Part shown: piece after piece, positions 7,385 through 14,575 of the stretch
Numbering within the stretch: the stretch's first letter is position 1
Layout of the letters: the number at the start of each line of letters is the position of its first letter
Assembly (NCBI GenBank): GCA_041740995.1
Contig: JBGSKY010000189.1
Location: 1 to 23,856 of the forward strand
Origin: JBGSKY01 sp041740995
Lineage (GTDB): Bacteria; Planctomycetota; Planctomycetia; Pirellulales; Pirellulaceae
Length of the DNA stretch: 23,856 bases
Direction: 5' to 3'
Program-made: the position numbers and the translations under genes
The notes under the pieces: generated by a model
Seen by the model: only the letters and a program-made list of their open reading frames with translations
Told to the model about the DNA's origin: nothing
Databases searched by the model: none

Positions 7385-8488
7385 TCAAGGAAGCTTCGCG
7401 ATCTTTTCTGCGTTGCCTCTAGTACCCATGGCGCTATAGACCGCCGGATCGATATTTTCAGAAAAGAAGTCGACAGAGCAATCGCCTCGAACAAAGGTGG
7501 CCCCGCCCACATGGCTGCTCCCAAAGCTGACCTCGTATGCACCCCATTCTTCGCTCGCATCTGAATAGCGCGTGGTTGGCCTGGGATAGTTGATTCGGAC
7601 TGCGGTTGAGCCACCTTGTTCAGACCAATCAGTACCCTCCCAATTGTCGAAATCATCCCCGCCCATTGCCCAATGGTCTTTGCGGCCGGAGTTGGGATTC
7701 TCTTGTCGCGATGCACTCGATGCTAAATCAGGTTCTGGTTCCGCTTCGCCCAGCATCAGAGTATTGGATAGTCCATCTATCACGTCACGCAAGCGAACCG
7801 CTCCACCTGTTCCACCTTGGCTAATTCGACAAACATCGGGTGCCCGTGTAAGCATCATCCCATCGAGCTCGGAGTGATGCAGAGTTTTGTTTCCAGAGCC
7901 CCAAGTCGGTCGATTGGTTCTCCCCCATCCGAACGACGGCTTCCAGTCGTTGGGCTGCTTTCCGGTCACTACTCCGAGATAATTCGCAGGTTGTCGAGCT
8001 GCAACAAACCAAGGTGGCGAGTAAGTCGATGCGTCAAAAATTGGGCTTCTTGCTTGTGATGAAGGGCAACGCATCACCGGCAGGATATATTCTTCGGAGG
8101 CGATCTGTCGCAGCACTGCGGAAGGTGAATCCAACGTTGCGTTCGCTTGCGCTATCCCCGCGGCCCAATCGGTTGAACCAAAACTTAATGCGTTGTACAT
8201 CATCGTTTGCTCAATAAACGGCAAAACGAACGATGTCCAGTGACCGCCCTCTTGAGCTTCACCAAGCATCGGCAACTGTTCACGATGGGCTGCCGAAAAC
8301 TCGTGCACAGCCAACGCTAAATTTCGAATATTGTTTGCACAACTAGCTTTACGTGAAGCCTCCCTTGCAGCTTGTACTGCGGGCAAAAGCAACGCTGCTA
8401 GTATTCCGATGATGGCGATAACAACTAACAACTCGACTAGTGTGAAGCCAATCTGTTTTCTCATCGTTTTGGTGATATTTATATTCAT
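7385..8488 (-). CDS. DUF1559 family protein with type IV pilin-like N-terminus
   Basis: The protein has 367 residues from the ATG at 8488, which has GAGGAG six bases upstream; a longer frame to 8524 has no such site. After a short basic leader comes the prepilin cleavage/methylation motif GFTLVELLVVIAIIGILAA, then AREASRKASCANNIRNLALA, the DUF1559 (SBP_bac_10) signature. The C-terminal half holds SFGSSHVGGATFVRGDCSVDF, matching the family's usual SxHxGGxxxxxxDGSV ending, with DCSV instead of DGSV. Planctomycetes carry many paralogues of this family; they are thought to be pseudopilin-like envelope proteins, but their function is not established. It lies downstream of a small lipoprotein gene (118 nt gap), the arrangement most often seen for this family, and the two are likely co-expressed. 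Confidence 0.9.
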   Translation of the reverse strand: MNINITKTMRKQIGFTLVELLVVIAIIGILAALLLPAVQAAREASRKASCANNIRNLALAVHEFSAAHREQLPMLGEAQEGGHWTSFVLPFIEQTMMYNALSFGSTDWAAGIAQANATLDSPSAVLRQIASEEYILPVMRCPSSQARSPIFDASTYSPPWFVAARQPANYLGVVTGKQPNDWKPSFGWGRTNRPTWGSGNKTLHHSELDGMMLTRAPDVCRISQGGTGGAVRLRDVIDGLSNTLMLGEAEPEPDLASSASRQENPNSGRKDHWAMGGDDFDNWEGTDWSEQGGSTAVRINYPRPTTRYSDASEEWGAYEVSFGSSHVGGATFVRGDCSVDFFSENIDPAVYSAMGTRGNAEKIAKLP

Positions 8489-8494
8489 ATTCTT

Positions 8495-8500
8495 CTCCTC
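8495..8500 (-). promoter_or_regulatory. Ribosome binding site fixing the DUF1559 start
   Basis: GAGGAG on the minus strand, six bases before the ATG at 8488. It decides between this start and the longer frame from 8524. Confidence 0.7.
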
Positions 8501-8606
8501 TTTCGCAAATGGAAGTCCGCACAATTTATGACATGAATGATGTGCAAAAAAAATTTCCTAGCCAACACACTAATGCCTCTCGACTGACGAATTGAAGCTG
8601 CCGATT

Positions 8607-9059
8607 TCAGTTTGGTGGGATGTCAAAAACAAAGCGGTTCTCACCGACTGCTGTAACCTCGAACCGCACTGGGCTAGACTCGTCGTCCGCATAGATGCTG
8701 GGAACCAGATCCTTCGTAACTAGAGTGCGATTATCGTCCTGTTTAGTATCGCTCAGTCCAACACTATCAGTCTGACCGTCTATTACGATGCACGAAAAGG
8801 ATGCTCGATATTCGCCGGCTGCAAGTCCGTTTCCGGCAGAAGAACGAAGCGAGAGGGCCCCGGAAGAATCGGTTTCACCAACGCCCAAGTTGAATTGATT
8901 TACCTTGCTGCCTATCGGTCTAAGATAAACAATCAAGCGATCATATGCTTTTCCGTCGAGCGTTACCTGCCCGCTCACAGGATAGAGCGAAGGCGGCTTA
9001 TTGCAGCCACACTGAAGCAACGATATCAGCAGTAGGCCATAGATAGGATTGCGAAACAT
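8607..9059 (-). CDS. Small lipoprotein with transthyretin/carboxypeptidase-regulatory-like fold
   Basis: The protein has 150 residues from the ATG at 9059, preceded by AAGGA five bases upstream; a second in-frame ATG five codons earlier (9074) lacks a ribosome site. The N-terminus MFRNPIYGLLLISLLQCGC is a lipoprotein signal with a slightly unusual lipobox (LQCG|C). The mature part opens with LYPVSGQVTLDGK, then a beta domain ending FEVTAVGENRFVFDIP. The VxGxVTLDGKP-type opening is the hallmark of the small planctomycete lipoproteins that sit beside DUF1559 genes, as here. It probably acts at the cell envelope; the molecular role is unknown. Confidence 0.8.
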   Translation of the reverse strand: MFRNPIYGLLLISLLQCGCNKPPSLYPVSGQVTLDGKAYDRLIVYLRPIGSKVNQFNLGVGETDSSGALSLRSSAGNGLAAGEYRASFSCIVIDGQTDSVGLSDTKQDDNRTLVTKDLVPSIYADDESSPVRFEVTAVGENRFVFDIPPN

Positions 9060-9064
9060 GGAGT

Positions 9065-9069
9065 TCCTT
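9065..9069 (-). promoter_or_regulatory. Ribosome binding site fixing the lipoprotein start
   Basis: AAGGA on the minus strand, five bases before the ATG at 9059. The site lies inside the longer reading frame from 9074, so it argues for the shorter protein. Confidence 0.55.
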
Positions 9070-9254
9070 ACCATCGCAAATGTGTTTCGTACTCTTTGAA
9101 TCCAGTCGAAAAGGGATCAGGCCGTTCGGAGCAACTGAGCGGGACTGCCGCCTTTTCGAATAGACTTTTCTTAGGAGCATGCACCTCTTGCACAAGACAC
9201 AGATAGTATCAAATTGCTTGGATGCTTCATCCACAAGTGTGTTATGAATTGATT

Positions 9255-9278
9255 ACGTTTTGATGAAGACAAAAACGT
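9255..9278 (-). terminator. Possible hairpin after the AllA-like gene
   Basis: ACGTTTT and AAAACGT form a 7-bp stem with a 10-nt loop, 22 nt beyond the stop of the minus-strand AllA-like gene. The stem is AT-rich and no clear T tract follows, so the call rests mainly on position. The rest of 9060-9299 holds the lipoprotein gene leader and nothing else I can name. Confidence 0.25.
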
Positions 9279-9299
9279 GTTGGGAATCAAATCCCTTCT

Positions 9300-9953
9300 C
9301 TAATCAATTGCCAAACTGCTGACATCGATTTCAAGCAGGCATTCAAATTCAAACGCGAATTGCACTGATACCCTTGCGTGCACTCGACCTTGTCTTGTGA
9401 GAAAACTCTGCTTTCCTTTTAGCGGAAAGACAGCTTCATGCCAAACATTTGGATGAATGCAACAGCCTTGATCAGCCTCGAATAAAAAACAGATAAAGTC
9501 ATCGGGACGGACATCATCGCCAGGTAAGGCAAGTGGCAACAAGTATCGCGCTTTATCCAGTGGAAAAAATAATTGCCCGCCATCTGGATGATAATTGGCA
9601 TGCCATAGCAAGATGCGATCTGGCGAACGTTGATGATCATTGCAAGCGTGCTGTGGCTCTTGAGCGAACCCGACTACGTAATGGCCCATGACTGCTTCGT
9701 TTGTGCCAAAGAGGAAATCGCCTCGCCACTCACTGCAAAACACGCCTTCGGTCGTGCCAGCTTCGTCGCCGCTGTCAAGATCGACTGGCCGCCATCCTTG
9801 CGCGGGCCATCTGACAATTTCTACTTTGATTTGCTCAGGATCAGTAACCAGAACTCCATATCCGCGTAACGATTCATTAGTTGCCTTGCAAATGGGTATT
9901 GCTCGGCGCTGCAAACCGATTGGAATTGTTGGGTTTAGGTAGTTTTCTGTCAT
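9300..9953 (-). CDS. Ureidoglycolate lyase (AllA)-like cupin-fold protein of the phosphonate locus
   Basis: From the ATG at 9953 the protein has 217 residues. The frame is open further upstream (to 10091) but those codons overlap the transporter gene and give an unlikely basic leader; the family-like sequence starts at PTIPIGLQ. The fold assignment rests on the later half: FICFLFEADQGCCIHPNVWHEAVFPL resembles the AllA core, where a ...HPGVWH... segment lies in the barrel, and the C-terminus VQFAFEFECLLEIDV fits the last strands. It is longer than classical AllA (about 160 residues). No other allantoin or purine gene is nearby; it follows the DUF5690 transporter by 58 nt and they probably form one transcript diverging from the phosphonate operon. 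A role with small amino- or carboxy-metabolites of phosphonate breakdown is inference. Confidence 0.55.
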   Translation of the reverse strand: MTENYLNPTIPIGLQRRAIPICKATNESLRGYGVLVTDPEQIKVEIVRWPAQGWRPVDLDSGDEAGTTEGVFCSEWRGDFLFGTNEAVMGHYVVGFAQEPQHACNDHQRSPDRILLWHANYHPDGGQLFFPLDKARYLLPLALPGDDVRPDDFICFLFEADQGCCIHPNVWHEAVFPLKGKQSFLTRQGRVHARVSVQFAFEFECLLEIDVSSLAID

Positions 9954-10011
9954 TCTTCGACAACTAAAGTTAGAGGATATGATGCTAGACACTTTGCGAT
10001 AGATCGTTTGG

Positions 10012-11382
10012 CTAAACAACGCTTTGGATCGGCGTAGGGTCGATTTTTTCTCTTTGCTCATTCGCAGATGCAGACGCTCGTTTATGTGCATTGAAATAGC
10101 GCCAAGCCAAAATCAGACAGATTAGAGAGATAGAGCCCACGCCGTAGCATAATGGCCTGAACCAACTCATAAAATCGCCGTTCGACTGGAAGGAATTGCG
10201 ACTTAACATCACTGCGACGTAGCCTAAGTATCCGATCGCATCGGCGACGTACATAACGAATACAAGATTGCTTTTTTCTCGTGTGATGGCGATCATTCTT
10301 TCAAATACCGTCGTGTGAATTGCGACGTAAGGAAGATACAACCCAACACCGAGCAGGATCATAAATGGATAGGCCGCCACCTGGCCTGATTGTTGTCCAA
10401 GTGTTGCCATCACGACGACGATCGCACCAATTCCACAGAGACACAAAGCGAACCGGAACGCGCGTTGATTGTCGACAATTAAAACTGCAGCACCATTGAA
10501 TAGTGTCACGATGATGCCTACCCAGAACTCGGATCTTGTGAACAGATCTGGCGTCGTCGTTGTGCCAAGACTAGACCAGATCTCAGGAGCAAAGTCTGAT
10601 CGAACGCTTCGCAAGATTGTGACTAGCAAAAACAACATCATCAACGGTATCAGTCCACCAGCAAAACTTCGTAGGAAATGCCGTCGCTCTGAACTAGTGA
10701 TAGTCGATCTAATGCTTCGAGCATTTTGATCTTGTCTTGAAGGAGGCGAAATCCGACCGAGCATCGCGACGAAAATCAGCAATGGCAACAGAAACAGCCC
10801 ACCTGTGGCCGCAGGCATCCAGAACTGATCGACGTTTAGCGACAATAGGTACTTGCCAACCGTTTTTGTCGCACCATCAGCCAGGATAAAGCTAGTGCAT
10901 AAGGCTGCGGCCAAGACTTCAGTTTTCGTGCGACCTTCCAAAAACCCTAGTACCAACCCAAAGACCATTCCCAACGGCAAACCGTTGAGAAAAAGGAATG
11001 CTATGTTGTAGGGTTGAGGAACAGAGGCAAAGCCGATTAATGCAAATTCGGCAATCAATATCAGCAACACAATGAAACCACATCTTTTCGATGGTGCCAG
11101 TTCAGCGAGTAAACCAATTCCAATAAACTTTGACAGCGTATAACCAATGACTTGAGCCGACACGGCCACTGTTTTAAAGTCCCATTGGCCGACCAACTCA
11201 ACGTCGTAAGTCGCTACGGTGAAGGGTTTACGAAACGCATACATGCAAAAGTATGTTCCGAAAGCAGCGACGACAGCCCATGTGAGTGCGATCCACGATC
11301 GGCCGCTTGTCGAAGCTGCGCTTTGCTGACCAGGAGTGACTGCTTGTGGATGTTCATTGGCATCGTCGAAATTTTTATTCAT
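10012..11382 (-). CDS. DUF5690-family MFS transporter, candidate aminophosphonate importer
   Basis: The protein has 456 residues from the ATG at 11382. A TTG at 11421 would add 13 residues; neither start has a good ribosome site. It is a multi-pass membrane protein with about 12 hydrophobic segments. The signature stretches FGTYFCMYAFRKPFTVATY, VIGYTLSKFIGI, FLFLNGLPLGMVFGLVLGF, and LEGRTKTEVLAAALC are those of the DUF5690 group. That group is MFS-like, and its first helix (MYAFRKPF) recalls organophosphate/phosphate antiporters. It shares a divergent intergenic region with the phosphonate operon, and no phosphonate ABC transporter is present, so import of an aminophosphonate or related ester is the natural guess. 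Transport substrate is inferred from context only. Confidence 0.75.
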   Translation of the reverse strand: MNKNFDDANEHPQAVTPGQQSAASTSGRSWIALTWAVVAAFGTYFCMYAFRKPFTVATYDVELVGQWDFKTVAVSAQVIGYTLSKFIGIGLLAELAPSKRCGFIVLLILIAEFALIGFASVPQPYNIAFLFLNGLPLGMVFGLVLGFLEGRTKTEVLAAALCTSFILADGATKTVGKYLLSLNVDQFWMPAATGGLFLLPLLIFVAMLGRISPPSRQDQNARSIRSTITSSERRHFLRSFAGGLIPLMMLFLLVTILRSVRSDFAPEIWSSLGTTTTPDLFTRSEFWVGIIVTLFNGAAVLIVDNQRAFRFALCLCGIGAIVVVMATLGQQSGQVAAYPFMILLGVGLYLPYVAIHTTVFERMIAITREKSNLVFVMYVADAIGYLGYVAVMLSRNSFQSNGDFMSWFRPLCYGVGSISLICLILAWRYFNAHKRASASANEQREKIDPTPIQSVV

Positions 11383-11627
11383 CGTCTTGTACGTCGAATT
11401 TAATATTGGGTCTCTCTTCAAGGTCTTGAGAGGGATGCGAGAGAAGATCCATTCTAAGACGAGAGTAGTTGAGCGATGAAATCCTTAGGTCGCATGATGA
11501 ACTCGTTACGATTTGATGAATATTCGACTTACGCAACGACGGTATCCTTGCTCGCGTTCAGAAACGCTTTACAAATCAGTCGATACTCGCGGCTTAAAAT
11601 TTTTTCAGATCTATCCCAGCCTAGAAA
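11383..11627. promoter_or_regulatory. Divergent promoter region of the phosphonate locus
   Basis: These 245 non-coding bases separate the transporter/AllA-like transcript (minus) from the dehydrogenase-led operon (plus), so both promoters should be here. A possible plus-strand pair is TTGCTC near 11550 with TACAAA about 16 nt later, which is weak. The 15-mer TTACGATTTGATGAA at 11506-11520 recurs with one mismatch at 9253-9267. I do not recognise a Pho box. Confidence 0.45.
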
Positions 11628-12746
11628 ATGACCTTAACTAGAACGAGTTATTCGAAAACGGCGATCTACAACGGGCCAGGAACAAAGCTGGAGGAACGCT
11701 ATATAGAATTGCCTACTTCATTGAAGGCAGCCGAACTTTTGGTAAGAGTGAACTGCTGCACACTCTGCGGCAGCGACATTTCAACAATTTTGGGTAAGAG
11801 GATAGAAAACTTCCCAAGCGTTTTAGGTCATGAGATTGTCGGCGAGGTTGTGGCCATCGGTCCTGGCTTAAGATTCGACTTACGCGAAAAAGTGATTGAA
11901 CTTGGAGACCGCATAGTCTGGTCCGTGGCTGCCTCATGTTTCTCTTGTACTTTTTGCTTGCGTGACATGCCTCAGAAGTGCATTAAGCTCAAGAAATACG
12001 GACATACGTCGATCGACGAGCAATGGAAATTAAGCGGCGGGCTCGCTGAATACTGCCATTTAATTGAAGGAACCGGAGTTGTAGTTGTCGAAAATTCGCT
12101 ACCCGACGAAGTCTGCGCGATTGCTAGTTGCGCGATGGCCACGGCCTGCCAAGCCATCGACAAAATTAGGCACCTTCGAGGATCGAGAGTACTGATCTTC
12201 GGAGCTGGATTGCTAGGACTACTTGCGGCTAGCCTGTTAAGCCAGCAGCAGACAACATCGATCGTTGTTTGCGATTTTAATGCGGCAAGACTTGCCAAAG
12301 CAAAAAAGTTCGGTGCAACTCAATGTATCAATCTGAGCTACAGCTTCGAGAATGACCAAGTTGATCTGCAGGATCGAATTCTATCGGAATCGCCCGATAG
12401 CTTTGATGTAATTCTTGAAATGTCCGGTAGTCATCAAGCGGTATCCACATCGTTACAACTCGCAAACATTGGAGCACAGATCATGTTGATCGGATCAGTT
12501 CATCCGATGGAGACTGTTTCGATGTGTCCGGAAACGGTCGTCCGCAAAATGCTCAACATCACAGGCATTCACAACTACCGTCCTATCGACCTTTTACAAG
12601 CGGTGCAGTTTTTCGAGAAACATATTGACCGCTTTCCGTTTGACCAGCTAATCGAGAGAACCTTTGGACTATCTGAGATTAACGAGGCTGTTGCGTTCGT
12701 TGATCGTTGTCGACCAATTCGAGTTGCGATAAAGCCTGAATCTTGA
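11628..12746 (+). CDS. Zinc-dependent alcohol dehydrogenase, phosphonate catabolism-associated type
   Basis: This 372-residue medium-chain dehydrogenase has the catalytic zinc ligands in CTLCGSD (Cys47) and VLGHE (His68, Glu69). Structural-zinc cysteines 104, 107, 110 and 118 lie in SCFSCTFCLRDMPQKC, and there is a Rossmann motif GAGLLGLLAAS near residue 190. The late segment MLIGSVHPMETVSMCPETVV and ITGIHNYRPIDLLQAV matches the phosphonate-linked subfamily (TIGR03366-like), which is recognised by its location beside C-P cleavage genes. Its substrate is not established; in this operon acetaldehyde made by PhnX, or a hydroxyalkyl phosphonate, are plausible. It is the first gene of the operon, and the HD oxygenase follows after 18 nt. 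Confidence 0.85.
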   Translation: MTLTRTSYSKTAIYNGPGTKLEERYIELPTSLKAAELLVRVNCCTLCGSDISTILGKRIENFPSVLGHEIVGEVVAIGPGLRFDLREKVIELGDRIVWSVAASCFSCTFCLRDMPQKCIKLKKYGHTSIDEQWKLSGGLAEYCHLIEGTGVVVVENSLPDEVCAIASCAMATACQAIDKIRHLRGSRVLIFGAGLLGLLAASLLSQQQTTSIVVCDFNAARLAKAKKFGATQCINLSYSFENDQVDLQDRILSESPDSFDVILEMSGSHQAVSTSLQLANIGAQIMLIGSVHPMETVSMCPETVVRKMLNITGIHNYRPIDLLQAVQFFEKHIDRFPFDQLIERTFGLSEINEAVAFVDRCRPIRVAIKPES

Positions 12747-12764
12747 ACTATAGGAAGTTTTGCC

Positions 12765-13331
12765 ATGCATACGAAATCTGTGATTCAAGCGATGTTCGAA
12801 GCAAAAGGAGCTTCGGAATACGGAGGTGAATCGGTAACACAGCTTGAACATGCGCTTCAAGCGGCCATGCTTGCCGAGCAAAGCAATTCGACGCCCCAAC
12901 TTGTGCTCGCCGCCTTACTGCACGACATTGGGCACTTGCTGCATGATTTGCCTGAAGACGCACCTGCCCTCGGAATAGATGATCATCACGAGAATAGCGG
13001 TTACGCGTTTTTGATACGTCACTTCTCTTCAGCCGTTACAGAACCGGTTCGTCAGCATGTCGCCGCCAAGCGTTATTTATGTGCTGTGGATAGGGAATAT
13101 CTGGATCAGCTATCAGATCCGTCGCGAACCAGTCTCGCATTGCAAGGAGGTCCGATGAACGATGCGGAAGTAAAGGAGTTCGAAGCAAATCCATTTTTTC
13201 AAGATTCGATCCTCTTGCGCAGATGGGATGATCAGGCAAAACTAGTTGACTGTGAAACTCCGTCGCTGAACCATTTTCTCGACCTCATCGACCAGCTTCA
13301 GATGAGCTCGTCCAATTGCCTGGAAAACTAA
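12765..13331 (+). CDS. phnZ: PhnZ-like HD-domain mixed-valent diiron oxygenase, C-P bond cleaving
   Basis: The 188-residue protein matches the phosphonate-associated HD family that includes PhnZ and TmpB. These use a diiron site and oxygen to cleave (R)-1-hydroxy-2-aminoethylphosphonate, or its trimethyl analogue, to phosphate and glycine (or glycine betaine). The residues I recall as important in PhnZ all have counterparts with matching spacing: Tyr19 and Glu22 (EYGGE), His29 (QLEHA), His53-Asp54 and His57 (LLHDIGHLLH), His75 (DDHHE), His98 and Lys102 (RQHVAAKRYLCAV), and Asp155/156 (LRRWDDQAK). The start has AGGAAG upstream. No PhnY/TmpA 2-oxoglutarate hydroxylase is in the window, so the source of the hydroxylated substrate is unclear. 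The FAD oxidase gene follows after 16 nt. Confidence 0.88.
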   Translation: MHTKSVIQAMFEAKGASEYGGESVTQLEHALQAAMLAEQSNSTPQLVLAALLHDIGHLLHDLPEDAPALGIDDHHENSGYAFLIRHFSSAVTEPVRQHVAAKRYLCAVDREYLDQLSDPSRTSLALQGGPMNDAEVKEFEANPFFQDSILLRRWDDQAKLVDCETPSLNHFLDLIDQLQMSSSNCLEN

Positions 13332-13347
13332 CAGACTAGATATTTCG

Positions 13348-14538
13348 ATGATGGACAAAGCTTATGATGTGGCGATTATTGGCGCGGGCATTGCTGGACT
13401 TTCCCATGCTTGGATGGCTGCCGAACGCGGACTCAAGGTTCTTTTACTGGAAAGGTCTAATGTCGCACAAGGAGCGTCGGTTCGCAATTTTGGGATGATC
13501 TGGCCAATAGGCCAACCGGCGGGTGTGCAACGTGATCTTGCCATGCATTCTCGCTCAATTTGGCTCAGCTTAGCGGAAAGATCTAACGTTTGGGTAAACC
13601 CGTGCGGATCACTGCATGTTGCCCATCGAGGTGACGAACTGGAAGTGTTGGAAGAGTTTGTCACTCAAAGTCCGATGAGTGACATCGAGGTAGAGTTGCT
13701 GACACCACAAGAGGCTTTGAAAAAGTCACCTGCAATTAACCCAGTCGGTCTTCGTGGAGCGATGTGGAGTCCGTCAGAGCTATGCGTCCACCCAACGTTA
13801 GCGATTGCTGAATTGACTCGTTGGGTCCAATCTAATCGATCGGTCAATTTTCAAGCGAACACCCAAATTTGCTGCATTGAAGATCACGTGTTACGTTCAA
13901 GTGATGGGGCCCGATGGGAGGCAGATCGCATTCTGATTTGTAGCGGCTTCGATTTCCAAACGTTGCTTCCAAATTATTTCTCCGCACAGCCATTGCGCAT
14001 CTGCAAACTCCAAATGATGCGTACTCTCTCGCAGCCAAGCAGTTGGGAGCTTGGAACAAATTTGGCCAGCGGTTTGACGTTGCGACATTATGCTTCATTT
14101 GCAAATTGTAAAGCGATAGATGCTTTGAAACGAAGAATTTCAATTGAAACTCCCGAGCTTGATCAGCTCGGAATTCATGTGATGATGTCTCAAAATTCGG
14201 CTGGGGAAGTTGTGCTTGGCGATTCGCATCAGTATGACGATTCCATGCCTATATTTGATGATTCTAAAATTGATGAATTGATCATTCGCGAATTGCAGCG
14301 TCAATTCGTCCTACCAAGTTGGAACATTGTGAATCGTTGGCACGGCGTTTACGCCAAGCATCGTGAACTTCCGGTCTTGGAAGCTGAACCTAACCCTAGA
14401 ATCCACGTTTGTGTGGCGTTCGGTGGTGCTGGAATGACGCTGGCATTCGGTCTTGCAGATCGCTTTTGGACAAAATTGACTGATCGGTCACTATCCTGGC
14501 TTACTAATCCATGGTCTTCCGAATGCGCATCCAATTAG
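13348..14538 (+). CDS. FAD-dependent aminophosphonate oxidase (TIGR03364/PbfC-PbfD-like)
   Basis: The 396-residue protein is a DAO-family flavoenzyme. It has the N-terminal dinucleotide motif IIGAGIAGLSHAWMA (Gly12, 14, 17), then ERSNVAQGASVRNFGMIWP with IGQP, which is characteristic of the phosphonate-linked branch. The C-terminus NRWHGVYAKHRELPVLE and FGGAGMTLAFGLAD is the FAD-capping part. Published work on this group shows that members oxidatively deaminate N-methyl-2-aminoethylphosphonate, and some plain 2-aminoethylphosphonate, to phosphonoacetaldehyde, replacing the PhnW transaminase. Here phnX lies 37 nt downstream and no PhnW is seen, which fits that job exactly. The precise amine substrate cannot be read from sequence. 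Two adjacent ATGs (13348, 13351) are possible starts, with no strong ribosome site. Confidence 0.88.
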   Translation: MMDKAYDVAIIGAGIAGLSHAWMAAERGLKVLLLERSNVAQGASVRNFGMIWPIGQPAGVQRDLAMHSRSIWLSLAERSNVWVNPCGSLHVAHRGDELEVLEEFVTQSPMSDIEVELLTPQEALKKSPAINPVGLRGAMWSPSELCVHPTLAIAELTRWVQSNRSVNFQANTQICCIEDHVLRSSDGARWEADRILICSGFDFQTLLPNYFSAQPLRICKLQMMRTLSQPSSWELGTNLASGLTLRHYASFANCKAIDALKRRISIETPELDQLGIHVMMSQNSAGEVVLGDSHQYDDSMPIFDDSKIDELIIRELQRQFVLPSWNIVNRWHGVYAKHRELPVLEAEPNPRIHVCVAFGGAGMTLAFGLADRFWTKLTDRSLSWLTNPWSSECASN

Positions 14539-14575
14539 TCTGCGTTCACACGTTGGAATACTTATTGAGGATTGT

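Noticed and set aside
9954..10091. 46-codon N-terminal extension of the AllA-like frame
   Set aside because: Part of it overlaps the transporter gene, the residues are Ser/Arg/Lys-rich without family likeness, and the conserved part starts just after the ATG at 9953.
11383..11421. TTG-initiated 13-residue extension of the transporter
   Set aside because: No ribosome site precedes the TTG, and the ATG at 11382 already leaves a normal cytosolic N-terminus before the first helix. The choice is not certain.
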